From assembly GCA_031550535.1 (NCBI GenBank), contig JAVBOM010000008.1, positions 1 through 64,000 on the forward strand: a DNA stretch of 64,000 nt, written 5' to 3'. Below the pieces are notes generated by a model that did not search any database, was not told where the DNA came from, and was given only the letters and a program-made list of their open reading frames with translations. This stretch comes from Avichristensenella sp031550535 (GTDB lineage: Bacteria; Bacillota; Clostridia; Christensenellales; Aristaeellaceae). Made by a program: the position numbers and the translations under genes. Shown here piece after piece: positions 49,901 to 59,131 of this stretch (its first letter is position 1; every line of letters begins with the position of its first letter).

Positions 49901-50261
49901 CTAATTTCATGAAAAACCAACGCTTTCTTTGCCAAAGATGCATGAAAAAATCAAAGCACTTTCATTTTACCCCGCACCTGCCCCGCCTTTGTGCATGGAT
50001 TTTCACTATGCGCCGCAGCTGTGCAGCCTGTTTGGGCGCGTCTTGCATTTGCAGCGCAATGTGGTGACAATGAATATCCACTGCAAGGCTAGATTTAGCG
50101 TGCCCTTTTGTCTATAAATGCGTCTAGACTATCACATTCTTGCCTTTTTTGCCCTGTCCACTAGCTTATTTTGTAGGCATATTGTATAATATGTGTCAGA
50201 AAACCTATGCTCCCGCGCGCGGCGCGGCAAACCTCCGGGGAAAGGAAGGTGTTTCCCTATC
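49901..50261. other. Upstream region of the CUT1 importer operon
   Basis: No gene is visible here. A TATAAT at 50185-50190 is the best -10 candidate for the importer operon, but no good -35 is seen at 16-18 bp. The region is A/T-richer than its surroundings and is long enough for an operator; I recognise no specific site or riboswitch. Confidence 0.45.
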
Positions 50262-51239
50262 ATGATGGAAAAAAGCAAGGGAACCACACCTGGGCAGATC
50301 AGGCTCTCCCGCCGCAGCAAAGGCACCGTGGCGCTGATCAACTGGCAGCTCTACCTGATGATCCTGCCCGCGCTCGTCCTACTGGCCATCTTTGCGTACG
50401 GCCCGATGCCAGGCATTCAGCTGGCGTTTCGAGAACACACCTACCGCGTCTCCTCCATATGGCAGATGGACTGGGTGGGGCTGAAGTACTTTGAGCGCGC
50501 GTTCCGCGATCCGTCTTTCCTGCACGCGCTGCGCAACACCATCGTTATCAGCCTGTACAAGATGATCGTGGGCTTTCCCGCGCCAATCATTTTCGCCCTG
50601 CTTCTCAATGAACTGCGCAGCCTTACCTTCAAGCGCACCGTGCAGACGGCCACCTACATGCCGCACTTCCTTTCATGGGTTGTTATGGGTTCGGTGTTCA
50701 TCGGCCTTTTGTCGCTGGATGGCCCGGTCAACGGCCTGCTGGTGAAGCTTGGCTTTAACAAGGTGTTCTTCATGGGTGACCCGACGGTGTTCCGCGGGGT
50801 GCTGGTGGTCACCGACATCTGGAAGTGCGTGGGCTATTCCAGCATCATTTACCTGGCGGCCATCACATCCATCGACCCGGAACTGTACGAGTCGGCAAAG
50901 CTGGACGGCGCGTCCCGCCTGCAGAACGTATGGTACATCACGCTGCCCAGCATCACGAGCGTTCTTTTGATCATGCTGATCCTGCGCCTTGGCTCCGTGC
51001 TGGATGCGGGCTTTGACCAAATCGTCAACATGTACAACCGCAATGTCGTGCAGGTGGCCGATGTCATCGACACCCTGGTTTTCCGCACGCTGTCCGGCTC
51101 CTTTGATACCTCTTCCACCCCGAATTTCAGCTATTCCACTGCAATTGGCCTGTTCAAGTCCGTGGTGGGCCTGATCTTTGTGGTCGGCACCAACGCCATC
51201 GTCAAGCGGATGGGCGGAAAGGAGTCTTCGCTATGGTGA
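50262..51239 (+). CDS. CUT1 ABC transporter permease (LplB/YteP type)
   Basis: A 325-residue permease with six predicted helices, the first at about 30-50 (YLMILPALVLLAIFAYGP), and the permease EAA loop near ESAKLDGASRLQNVWYITLP. It belongs to the LplB/YteP branch of sugar permeases, which includes importers of rhamnogalacturonan oligosaccharides. The ATG at 50262 has AAAGGAAGG upstream; ATG 50265 is an alternative. It overlaps the second permease gene by 7 bp. No ATPase gene accompanies it, as usual for systems that borrow an MsmX-like ATPase. Confidence 0.92.
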   Translation: MMEKSKGTTPGQIRLSRRSKGTVALINWQLYLMILPALVLLAIFAYGPMPGIQLAFREHTYRVSSIWQMDWVGLKYFERAFRDPSFLHALRNTIVISLYKMIVGFPAPIIFALLLNELRSLTFKRTVQTATYMPHFLSWVVMGSVFIGLLSLDGPVNGLLVKLGFNKVFFMGDPTVFRGVLVVTDIWKCVGYSSIIYLAAITSIDPELYESAKLDGASRLQNVWYITLPSITSVLLIMLILRLGSVLDAGFDQIVNMYNRNVVQVADVIDTLVFRTLSGSFDTSSTPNFSYSTAIGLFKSVVGLIFVVGTNAIVKRMGGKESSLW

Positions 51240-52141
51240 ACGCAAAAACGCAGCGGCGCAACAAGATCAAGAAATCCACGGGCGAGATCATATTTGACAC
51301 GCTGAACATCGTGTTCATGCTGCTGATGATCCTGATCACGGTCTATCCCATCTGGGATGTGTTTGTTTCTTCCATTTCAAAGGTGAAAGGCTCCTTCGGC
51401 CTGACGCTGTGGCCCAAGAATCCCTCCTTTGAAGCGTACAAGCTGATGTTTAGCTATCAGGAGCTGTGGGATGCGTACTTGCTGACGGCGGTGCGCAGCC
51501 TGTCGGTCGTGGTGCTGACGCTGCTGGTAACATCGATGGCTGCGTATACGCTGTCCAAGCAGTGGCTGCCCGCGATGGGCATCATCACGCGGCTGATCCT
51601 GTTTACGATGCTGTTCGGCGGCGGGTTGATTCCGTACTATCTGCTGCTGAAAGACCTGGGCCTGCTGAACAACCCGCTGCTGCTGTTCATCCCCGGCGCG
51701 GGCGCGTACAACATGCTGATCATGCGCAATTTCTACCATTCCATCCCCACCTCTTTGGAGGAATCCGCCGCGCTGGACGGCGCAAGCTGGTTCACCACCT
51801 GGAGCCGCATCGTGCTGCCGCTGTGCAAGCCGGTGCTGGCGACCATTGCGCTGTGGGTGCTGCTGGGCGTATGGAACGACTGGTCCACGACGGAGCTGTA
51901 CATGCCCAACACCAGCTACCGCACCGTGCAGCAGGTGCTGCGCCGGTTCGTGGTGCAAAACAGCGCATCCAGCATGGATGTCGTCATCAAGCTGACCGGC
52001 GGCGACAAGGTCAACCGCTTCCAGGGGCGCATGCTGCAATCCACAACTATCTTGGCTACCAGCCTGCCGATCCTGATCGTGTACCCGTTCCTGCAAAAGT
52101 ATTTCACCAAGGGCATTATGCTCGGGTCCGTTAAGGGATAA
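51233..52141 (+). CDS. CUT1 ABC transporter permease (YtcP type)
   Basis: A 302-residue permease with six predicted helices (first at about 23-43) and EAA loop ESAALDGASWFTTWSRIVLP. It pairs with the upstream permease to form the membrane channel, in the YtcP branch. Start overlaps the previous stop. Family A repeat copy 4 lies between its stop and the binding-protein gene. Confidence 0.92.
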   Translation: MVNAKTQRRNKIKKSTGEIIFDTLNIVFMLLMILITVYPIWDVFVSSISKVKGSFGLTLWPKNPSFEAYKLMFSYQELWDAYLLTAVRSLSVVVLTLLVTSMAAYTLSKQWLPAMGIITRLILFTMLFGGGLIPYYLLLKDLGLLNNPLLLFIPGAGAYNMLIMRNFYHSIPTSLEESAALDGASWFTTWSRIVLPLCKPVLATIALWVLLGVWNDWSTTELYMPNTSYRTVQQVLRRFVVQNSASSMDVVIKLTGGDKVNRFQGRMLQSTTILATSLPILIVYPFLQKYFTKGIMLGSVKG

Positions 52142-52189
52142 ACCTCCTTTGCGTAGGAACAGCATTTTCCGAATGCTGACGCTGGGGAG

Positions 52190-52330
52190 CTCGAGGGGCT
52201 GTAAGCCCTTCGACTTCAATCGTATCGACCGGCTTTGCCGGTCGGGCGGGGAGTTTTCCGCAGGAAAACATTCCTTTCACGCCCGGAAGGGCGTGAGGGG
52301 GTTCTTACAAGGGGGACGTGTCCCCCTTGT
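52190..52330 (+). repeat. Modular hairpin repeat, family A, copy 4
   Basis: The core palindrome is missing but the hairpin series is kept: TCGAGGGGC/GCCCTTCGA (52191-52213), GACCGGC/GCCGGTC loop TTT (52227-52243), GTTTTCC/GGAAAAC (52253-52269), CACGCCC/GGGCGTG loop GGAA (52278-52295) and ACAAGGGGGA/TCCCCCTTGT loop CGTG (52307-52330). It fills most of the gap between the permease and binding-protein genes. Confidence 0.88.
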
Positions 52331-52395
52331 ATTCCCCACGTTACCCTGGCCTAGAGCAAAAAGCCTAGCGCCATAAAATAGAAAGGGGTATTACA

Positions 52396-53988
52396 ATGAT
52401 GAAAAGGATCTCCACCCTGGTATGCCTGGTGCTGGCGCTGCTGATGGTAGCCGCGAGCTTCACCTATGCCGCCGCGGAAGCGCCGACGTTCAAGGCGTAC
52501 GCCGACACTTCCGATACTGTCAACTACGACGACGACACGCTGCTCTTCTGGATCGGCGATGACCGCTGGGCGGGCCTGAACGTGGCCCTGGCGAACCCGG
52601 ACAACCTGTTTAACAAGATTGCGCAGGCGGAAGGCGTCAACATCGTTTTCAAGAACAAGACCTCCGATGCAAACACCTATGCCCGCAACCTGCTGTCCAC
52701 CGGCGCCATTCCGGATGTGATGGAGTACGGCACGCTGGGCGACTATTACAAGTGGGCCGCGGACGGCCTGCTGGCGGAAGTGCCCGTGGATACGATCCAC
52801 GAGTATGCCCCGAATTACACCGCCTGGATCGAGGGCTTCCTGGGCGAAGACATGTGGAAGCACTACGAAGTGGACGGCAAGAACTACGCCATGGGTAACA
52901 CCTGGACGCTGGGCGCCAACGGCATGGGTATCGGCATCCGCGAAGACCTGTTCAAGGCCGCGGGCGTGGAAATCCCCGTGACGATCGAAGACTGGACCGC
53001 CGCGGGCGAAGCCCTCAAGGCGAACGGCGTGTACCTGCTGGGCAACTACAAGGATCTGCCGAACCAGACGATCGGCATGGTCACCGGCGTGTACGGCGCG
53101 TACCCGGGCATCTTCTATGAGAAGGATGGCCAGGTTGTCTACGGCGCGACCGATAAGGACATCCTGACGGGCCTGGATGTGCTGGCGAACTGGTACAAGG
53201 CCGGCTACCTTGATCCCGAGTACAACGTGCTGGACGGCGAAAGCTTCAAGTCCAAGTGGAACAGCGACCTGGAAGCGGCCACCGTGTTCTACTGGTGGGC
53301 GTTTTACCCGACCGGCACCCTCTATGGCACGGACTACTGGGATATCACCAAGGACAACGCGAATGCCATCGTGACCCACGTTGATTTCCCGACGGCTGTC
53401 GCCGGCCCCGGCGGCACCGTGCAGGGCGCGTCCTTCTCCATGGGCCCGACCTTTGGCAAGAACACCAGCATTGAGAAGATCCAGAAGTATCTGGCCTTCT
53501 ATGACAAGTATGCCATGTCCAGCGAAGGCGTCAACCTGCTGATGGCGGGCGAAGAAGGCGTGCACTACACCTGGGATGATGAAAAGGGCGTTGTGCGCAC
53601 CGAAGCCTACGGCAAGACCGACGAGCATGGCAACTGGGTTGCCGATGACGACAAGCTCCATCCGGACGGCGTGCGCGTGGTGGACTGCCTCTCCATCGTG
53701 CTGAACAACTACGAAGTGCAGGCGTACACCAACTTTAACCCGGTGTACCAGCCGCTGCGCGATGCGGGCAACGAAAAGGGCATCGGCCAGTCGAACATCA
53801 TGGCCGGGTTCATCCGCCCCGTTTGGACCGAGAAGCAGGAAGCCCTGGTCGCGATGGAAACGGAATTCATCAACGAGTACATCGCCGGCCGCAAGACTGC
53901 TGCCGATCATGACAAGTTCGTCGCCGATTGGCTCGCCGCGGGCGGCCAGGAAGTGCTGGACGAAGCCAACGCCATTTGGTTCAAGTAA
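52396..53988 (+). CDS. Extracellular solute-binding protein of the CUT1 importer
   Basis: A 530-residue binding protein of the large LipO/YtcQ-type family that pairs with LplB/YtcP permeases. A signal peptide covers about 1-27 (STLVCLVLALLMVAASFTYA) with Ala-rich cleavage region AAAEAP; the only Cys is too far inside for a lipobox, so unlike most Gram-positive homologues it does not look lipid-anchored. The mature part is rich in Trp/Tyr and Asp/Asn as in oligosaccharide binders. The ATG at 52396 follows GAAAGGGG. A hairpin follows its stop. Confidence 0.9.
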   Translation: MMKRISTLVCLVLALLMVAASFTYAAAEAPTFKAYADTSDTVNYDDDTLLFWIGDDRWAGLNVALANPDNLFNKIAQAEGVNIVFKNKTSDANTYARNLLSTGAIPDVMEYGTLGDYYKWAADGLLAEVPVDTIHEYAPNYTAWIEGFLGEDMWKHYEVDGKNYAMGNTWTLGANGMGIGIREDLFKAAGVEIPVTIEDWTAAGEALKANGVYLLGNYKDLPNQTIGMVTGVYGAYPGIFYEKDGQVVYGATDKDILTGLDVLANWYKAGYLDPEYNVLDGESFKSKWNSDLEAATVFYWWAFYPTGTLYGTDYWDITKDNANAIVTHVDFPTAVAGPGGTVQGASFSMGPTFGKNTSIEKIQKYLAFYDKYAMSSEGVNLLMAGEEGVHYTWDDEKGVVRTEAYGKTDEHGNWVADDDKLHPDGVRVVDCLSIVLNNYEVQAYTNFNPVYQPLRDAGNEKGIGQSNIMAGFIRPVWTEKQEALVAMETEFINEYIAGRKTAADHDKFVADWLAAGGQEVLDEANAIWFK

Positions 53989-54006
53989 GCGCTAACCAGT
54001 AGATCG

Positions 54007-54036
54007 GATGCCGCGGTGATTTCTCGCCGCGGCATC
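54007..54036 (+). terminator. Hairpin (partial terminator) after the binding-protein gene
   Basis: GATGCCGCGG (54007-54016) and CCGCGGCATC (54027-54036) form a perfect 10-bp stem followed by only TTTA. It probably stabilises the binding-protein mRNA and reduces read-through into the next gene. Confidence 0.6.
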
Positions 54037-54054
54037 TTTATGAGGGGAAATAAA

Positions 54055-56505
54055 ATGCCTGATGTCAAGCTTTGGTGGCAGGGGGCTGACAAGCCGCACC
54101 ATTGCCGCCCGGATGATGCCTTTTATTCCGTGGAAATGCCCGCTGGGGATGGCACGGCCTTTGCGGTAAGCGCCCGCCCCGGCGCGTGCGCGGCGGTGCA
54201 GCTGATGGCGCTGGCAGATCATGATACGGAGCTTGCGGCTATTGATATTGACCTGCCGTGGGGCTTGCATGTGCCCGCCCTTGATGGGGTGGATAGGTTC
54301 GGAAACCCTTTTGGGCAGCGGCTTTCGCTGAAGGCGGGGCAGCCGTGGCCCATCTGGATGCTGCTGGATGTGCCGATGCAGGCGCAGGGGGCGTATGAAG
54401 CTGCGGTTGCCGTTTCGTTTGCGGGCGGGGAAACCGCTTTGCTTGCGCTGACAATTGCCGTTTCCGGCACGCCCGACCCGCACGGCGGCGAAGATGACAT
54501 GCTGTCGCTGTCCAGGCTGAAATGGCTTGATTCCACGCTGGGCACGGAGGATACCGTAACCTGGCCGTACCTGCCGATCCAGGTAAAGGGGCAGAGGGCA
54601 AAGATCGTGGGCCGCGAAATTGCCCTTGGCGACAACGGGCTGCCGTGTCAGGCGTTCACGCACTTCACCGGCATCAATGATGTGCTGCTGGAGGAGGGCG
54701 AGGCCATCTTCTCCGCGCCGCCCGCGCTGGAGGCAGTGATAAACGGCGCGCCCGTTCAAATGGCCGCGCGGTTTGAAACGGTTTCCGTGACGGACGCGCG
54801 CTGGTCGTTCAAAGCAACCTGCCAAGGCGGCCCGTTGACGCTGACCCTGTCCGGCTGGCTGGAGTTTGATGGCTGGATGCGGTATGAAGCGCGCTGGGAA
54901 GCGTCTGAGCAGACCGAAATCGACGACATCCGCCTGCTGTTCTTCGTGAAGCCGCGCTTTGCCAGATGGTTTACCGGCGTGGGCACGAGCGTAGTCGAGC
55001 GCCCCGAACGCCACGCCTGGCGCTGGGATCGCGACAAGCACCAGGATGGGTGCATTCTCTGCGGAATGAACGGCGGCGTGGTGCTGCGCCCGCTGGCGGA
55101 GGATTATGTTGTTCCTTACTGCAACATTTACTACAAATTCGGCCCCAGGAACCTGCCCCGCTCGTGGGTCAACGGCGGCGAGGGCAGCTTTGCGCTGGAA
55201 AAGCGAGGCGATCACACCGAAATCGGCTATCACACGGGCAGAATAACATTGCCCGCAGGGCAATCCATCCGCACCGATTTTGAGATGGCGGTCACACCCT
55301 TCAAGCAAACGTACCCTGCCAAGCACTACGCCACGCACTACTACCAGGCCCCCGGCCCCACGCAGCCGGAGGAGTGGATCGAAACATCCAAAGCCATCGG
55401 CGCGACGCATGTGGTCGTGCACCACGCGAAGGATATCTACCCCTTCATCAACTATCCGCTGTACGATGCGCCCGCCATGCAGAATTTCATCGCCCGGGCG
55501 CACCGCGAGGGCCTCAAGGTGAAGCCGTACTACACCGTGCGCGAGCTGACCAGCAAGCTGCCGGAGTTTTTCCCCTTCCGCAGCCTGAAGGATGAGATCT
55601 ACGCACAGCCCAACTTCAACTTTGACGGCGTGCCCGGCCAGGGCGAAAAAGACGCGTGGCTGAAAGCGGAATGCGGCGACCTGTGCCTGCCCGCGTGGAA
55701 GCATGAGTTCAAGACCGGCAAGTACGCCGGCCAGACCGACCCGGCCGTGATCGTGAACCCGGCGTCGCGCATCGTCAACTTCTATATGGAAGGGCTGCGC
55801 TACATGTGTGATAATTGGGCGATCGACGGCATCTATGTGGATGACACGGGCCTTGACCGCTACGCTTTCCAGCGCATCCGCCGCGTGCTGGACGGACGCC
55901 GCCCCGGCGCGAAGATCGACCTGCACAGCTGGAGCCACTTCCATGACTATTGGGGTGAATCGTGGGGCCACAACGCCGTGATGTATGCGGAGCTGTTCCC
56001 CTACCTGGATTCGCTGTGGTTTGGCGAAGGGTTTGATTTCAACGAGATTACGCCGAATGAGATGCTGGTGGAGTGCTCCGGCCTGCCGTTCGGCCTGATG
56101 AGCGAGATGCTGCAGGGCGGCGGCAACCCGTGGCGCGGGCTGCTGTTTGGCATGACGAACCGCGCCGGGTGGTCCGCCACGGGCACGGAAGGCATCTGGG
56201 CGATGCGGGAAAAGTACGGGTTTGGCAATTCGCGCCTGTCCGGCTGGTGGGAAGAGGAACCGCTTGCCGTGGCGAACAGGCAGGATGTGCTGGTCAGCGC
56301 GTATGACCTGCCGGACGGCGTGATGGTCTGCGCCGCGAGCTTTGCCGCGGAGGATGTTGCCGTGCGGCTTTCGCTGAATGGCGCTGTCGCGAAGAGGGCA
56401 TCGCTGCCGTTCATCCGCCATATCCAGGAGGCAGGGGAAACCGCCCCGGATGCCGAATACACCCTTGCGCCGGGGGGCGGCGTGGTGGTGTGGATGGAGA
56501 AGTAA
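54055..56505 (+). CDS. Putative glycoside hydrolase, GH123-like/DUF6067 type
   Basis: An 816-residue cytoplasmic protein. The N-terminal half (about 1-420) looks like stacked beta-sandwich domains, with FVKPRFARWFTGVGTSVVER and DGCILCGMNGGVVLRP as marks of the DUF6067/GH123 N-terminal type. The second half (about 430-760) looks like a TIM barrel: THVVVHHAKDIYPF, REGLKVKPYYTVRELTS, WAIDGIYVDDTGLDR and a DLHSWSHFHDYWG strand. Acidic pairs in YVDDTG are candidate catalytic residues. Family and substrate are tentative; context as last gene of a sugar import operon supports a hydrolase. The ATG at 54055 follows GAGGGG. Confidence 0.65.
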   Translation: MPDVKLWWQGADKPHHCRPDDAFYSVEMPAGDGTAFAVSARPGACAAVQLMALADHDTELAAIDIDLPWGLHVPALDGVDRFGNPFGQRLSLKAGQPWPIWMLLDVPMQAQGAYEAAVAVSFAGGETALLALTIAVSGTPDPHGGEDDMLSLSRLKWLDSTLGTEDTVTWPYLPIQVKGQRAKIVGREIALGDNGLPCQAFTHFTGINDVLLEEGEAIFSAPPALEAVINGAPVQMAARFETVSVTDARWSFKATCQGGPLTLTLSGWLEFDGWMRYEARWEASEQTEIDDIRLLFFVKPRFARWFTGVGTSVVERPERHAWRWDRDKHQDGCILCGMNGGVVLRPLAEDYVVPYCNIYYKFGPRNLPRSWVNGGEGSFALEKRGDHTEIGYHTGRITLPAGQSIRTDFEMAVTPFKQTYPAKHYATHYYQAPGPTQPEEWIETSKAIGATHVVVHHAKDIYPFINYPLYDAPAMQNFIARAHREGLKVKPYYTVRELTSKLPEFFPFRSLKDEIYAQPNFNFDGVPGQGEKDAWLKAECGDLCLPAWKHEFKTGKYAGQTDPAVIVNPASRIVNFYMEGLRYMCDNWAIDGIYVDDTGLDRYAFQRIRRVLDGRRPGAKIDLHSWSHFHDYWGESWGHNAVMYAELFPYLDSLWFGEGFDFNEITPNEMLVECSGLPFGLMSEMLQGGGNPWRGLLFGMTNRAGWSATGTEGIWAMREKYGFGNSRLSGWWEEEPLAVANRQDVLVSAYDLPDGVMVCAASFAAEDVAVRLSLNGAVAKRASLPFIRHIQEAGETAPDAEYTLAPGGGVVVWMEK

Positions 56506-56617
56506 CCCCAAAGCAGGTCGCGGCGACATTTCATCAAATCCTAATCTGTTTATGATCGAATTAGCTTGTTGCGTCCGCGCGCAAACCCTATACTACTTTT
56601 TGGAAGGAAGAAAAGAC

Positions 56618-56656
56618 AGCGCCGATGGAATCTTCTTGATCCATCGGCGCTTTTTT
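56618..56656 (+). terminator. Terminator of the importer/hydrolase operon
   Basis: A perfect 12-bp stem AGCGCCGATGGA (56618-56629) and TCCATCGGCGCT (56640-56651), followed by six T. Confidence 0.92.
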
Positions 56657-56684
56657 ATCAAGTAGCAAAAAGGGGGTGGCGATC

Positions 56685-57605
56685 ATGGGCCGTATCATCG
56701 AAGTGGAAGGCCTGCACAAAAGCTACGGCCAGGTGAAGGCCGTACAGGGGCTTGACTTCTATGTGGAGGAAGGCAAGCTGTTTGCGTTCCTGGGGCCTAA
56801 CGGCGCGGGGAAATCCACCACGCTGGATATCCTGTGTACGCTGCTGAAACCGGACAAGGGCGCGGTAAAAATGGATGGCCTGACGCTTGGCCGCGATGAC
56901 GCGAAAATCCGGGAGCGGATCGGCATCGCGTTCCAGGATGGCGTGCTGGATCAACGCCTGACCGTGCGCGAAAACCTGAACATCCGCGCAAGGCTGTATC
57001 CGGGCGGCGCATCCGGCCAGAAGGCCGCCATTGACGCAGCCATTCACGCTACCGCCGCGGAATCTTTCGCAAACAGGCGGTATGAAAAGCTATCCGGCGG
57101 GCAAAAGCGGCGCGCGGATATCGCGCGGGCGCTGGTGCATGCGCCAAAGCTGCTGTTCCTGGATGAACCGACGACCGGCCTTGACCCGCAAACGCGCCAC
57201 GGCGTGTGGGAAACGCTTTCCGGCATCCAGAAGGAGCGCGGCACCACGGTGTTTTTCTCCACGCATTACATGGAAGAGGCAGCCGGTGCCGACTATGTGC
57301 TGATCATCGACAAGGGGCAGATCGTCGCGCGCGGCACCCCTGCGCAGCTGAAAGCGCAGTACGCGAAGGATCAGCTGCGGCTGCGCCCCAGAGAAAAAGA
57401 GCCGTTGATCGAGCTGCTGAAAGCCGAAAACGCATCCTACCAGGAAAAGGACGGCCTGTTCCTGCTGGAAAGCGGCAACATGGGCGAAACGCTGGCGCTG
57501 CTAAACCGCGCCGCCCCGCATCTGCTTGACTTTGAAGCCGTGCACGGCACGATGGATGACGTATTCCTGGCCGTTACCGGAAAGGAGGTACGCGATAATG
57601 CTTAA
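56685..57605 (+). CDS. ABC-2 type transporter ATPase
   Basis: A 306-residue ATPase: Walker A GPNGAGKST, signature LSGGQKRRADIARAL, Walker B LLFLDEPTTGLDP, and the DrrA-like C-terminal extension (about 225-306). It drives an exporter of the multidrug or lipid/antibiotic type. A GTG at 56676 is a possible start, but the ATG at 56685 has AAAAGGGGG at a better distance. The permease gene overlaps its end by 8 bp. Confidence 0.93.
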   Translation: MGRIIEVEGLHKSYGQVKAVQGLDFYVEEGKLFAFLGPNGAGKSTTLDILCTLLKPDKGAVKMDGLTLGRDDAKIRERIGIAFQDGVLDQRLTVRENLNIRARLYPGGASGQKAAIDAAIHATAAESFANRRYEKLSGGQKRRADIARALVHAPKLLFLDEPTTGLDPQTRHGVWETLSGIQKERGTTVFFSTHYMEEAAGADYVLIIDKGQIVARGTPAQLKAQYAKDQLRLRPREKEPLIELLKAENASYQEKDGLFLLESGNMGETLALLNRAAPHLLDFEAVHGTMDDVFLAVTGKEVRDNA

Positions 57606-58455
57606 TCTGGCATGGCGCAACATCCGCGTGTTCCTTCGGGACCGCGCCGGGGTGTTCTATTCGTTCCTGGCGGTGTTCATCATCATTGGGCTGTATGTGC
57701 TGTTCCTGGGGGATATGATGGCGCGGAACGTCAGCGATATCCCGGGCGGGCGCACCATCATGGATAACTGGATCATGGCGGGCATGATTGCCGCCGCCAC
57801 GTTCACCACGCCGCTGGGCGCGCTGGGTGTGATGGTGGATGACCGCCGCCTGAAGATTGACAAGGATATTTACGCATCGCCCCTGCCGCGCCAGTCGCTG
57901 GCGGGCGGGTACATGCTGAGCACCGTTGTGCTGGGCATGATGCTGTGCGTGACCACGCTGATCCTTGCCGAAGTGTACATCGTAATCAACGGCGGAACGC
58001 TACTGACGGTGGCGCAGCTGCTGAAATCGCTCGGCGTGATGGCGCTGTCGGTGCTGACCACCAGCGCCATGATGTTCTTTGTCGTCAGCTTCATGGATAG
58101 CGGCAACGCGTTCGCGGGCCTTTCCACCGTGTCGGGCACGATGATCGGGTTTCTGACAGGCATTTATATTCCCATCGGGTCGCTGCCTGCGCCTGTGCAG
58201 GCGGTGATCAAGGTATTCCCCACATCGCACGCGGCGGTGCTGCTGCGCAAGATCTTCATGGATCAGCAGATGCAAACGGCGTTTGCGGGCGCGCCGGCCG
58301 AAATGGTAACCGGTTTCCGGCAGGAGCTTGGCGTTTCGCTGTACTCTGGCAGCACGGAGATCGCGGCATGGGTGAATGTGGCGGTGCTGGCAGGGGTGTT
58401 CCTTCTGTTCGCCGGGCTTTCCGTTTGGCGGGCTTACCGGATGAAGAGGGCGTGA
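57598..58455 (+). CDS. ABC-2 type transporter permease
   Basis: A 285-residue membrane protein with six hydrophobic segments (first at about 20-38, SFLAVFIIIGLYVLFLG) and an ABC-2 layout ending in FLLFAGLSVWRAYRMKR. It is the channel partner of the ATPase encoded just upstream; AAAGGAGG precedes the ATG inside the ATPase gene. Cargo unknown. Confidence 0.92.
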   Translation: MLNLAWRNIRVFLRDRAGVFYSFLAVFIIIGLYVLFLGDMMARNVSDIPGGRTIMDNWIMAGMIAAATFTTPLGALGVMVDDRRLKIDKDIYASPLPRQSLAGGYMLSTVVLGMMLCVTTLILAEVYIVINGGTLLTVAQLLKSLGVMALSVLTTSAMMFFVVSFMDSGNAFAGLSTVSGTMIGFLTGIYIPIGSLPAPVQAVIKVFPTSHAAVLLRKIFMDQQMQTAFAGAPAEMVTGFRQELGVSLYSGSTEIAAWVNVAVLAGVFLLFAGLSVWRAYRMKRA

Positions 58456-58493
58456 AAGACAAAGCGGAAAGCCGTCGCTTTGCGCTTTGGCGG

Positions 58494-59042
58494 TTACATC
58501 ATCGCATGAATTCTCTCCATCGTTTTCATGTTGCGGCAGGTTAGCGGCTGCGGCAGCTTTGTAAGCATCGCCGCAAGTTTTGAATCCCGGATGCTTTGAT
58601 GGCAAAGCAGGTAAATCTCAGATTCCGCGATGTGAAGCTTATCTTTGCCGCAATAGCCGCTGCATAACGCTTCGACTCTTTGCCCGTCAATCGAGCCATT
58701 GGATAGGTAGATATACGAATGTTCCACGCCGGGGGTTTCCCTCCCGGCGCTTTCTATTTCCGCAGCCGTGAAAGGAAGTGAAGCCAACACATTTGCGATT
58801 TCAATGCCTGAACGTAGGATGACCGCACTTTCAAAGCCGAACCGCGATGCAAAGGCATCGGTTATCAGCCGTATCAGCGCCGGCTTGTCTTTTTCATCGG
58901 ATGCAAAGATGACGTTCCCGCTTTGAATGTATGTTTTGACCTCAGTAAAACCCATTTTTGCAAAAAGCTGTGCCAGATCGGCCATTTTGACGATATTCTT
59001 GCCGCCAACGTTGATTCCGCGAAAAAAAACAACGTATTGCAT
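58494..59042 (-). CDS. DUF1697 family protein
   Basis: A 182-residue protein with the DUF1697 marks YVVFFRGINVGGKN, YIQSGNVIFAS and the C-terminal MLTKLPQPLTCRNMKTMERI. Function unknown. Its codon use (many TTT, AAA, GCA) differs from the GC-rich neighbours, which suggests acquisition. Single gene, convergent with the ABC-2 genes. Confidence 0.9.
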   Translation of the reverse strand: MQYVVFFRGINVGGKNIVKMADLAQLFAKMGFTEVKTYIQSGNVIFASDEKDKPALIRLITDAFASRFGFESAVILRSGIEIANVLASLPFTAAEIESAGRETPGVEHSYIYLSNGSIDGQRVEALCSGYCGKDKLHIAESEIYLLCHQSIRDSKLAAMLTKLPQPLTCRNMKTMERIHAMM

Positions 59043-59131
59043 GATGCTTGCCTCACTGTTTCATGATGTGCCGCCATAGCAAAGGGGCCGCCGCGATACA
59101 ATATCACCCGCGACGGCCCCGTGTTCCCATC

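Noticed and set aside
52190..52330. Family A repeat read as a riboswitch or attenuator for the binding-protein gene
   Set aside because: Other copies have opposite orientation to their neighbouring genes and two lie across gene 3' ends, so a conserved cis-regulatory role is unlikely.
53992..56529. An 845-codon open frame on the minus strand
   Set aside because: It is antisense to the GH123-like gene over its whole length; high GC at third positions keeps antisense frames open. It has no ribosome site and no protein-like motifs.
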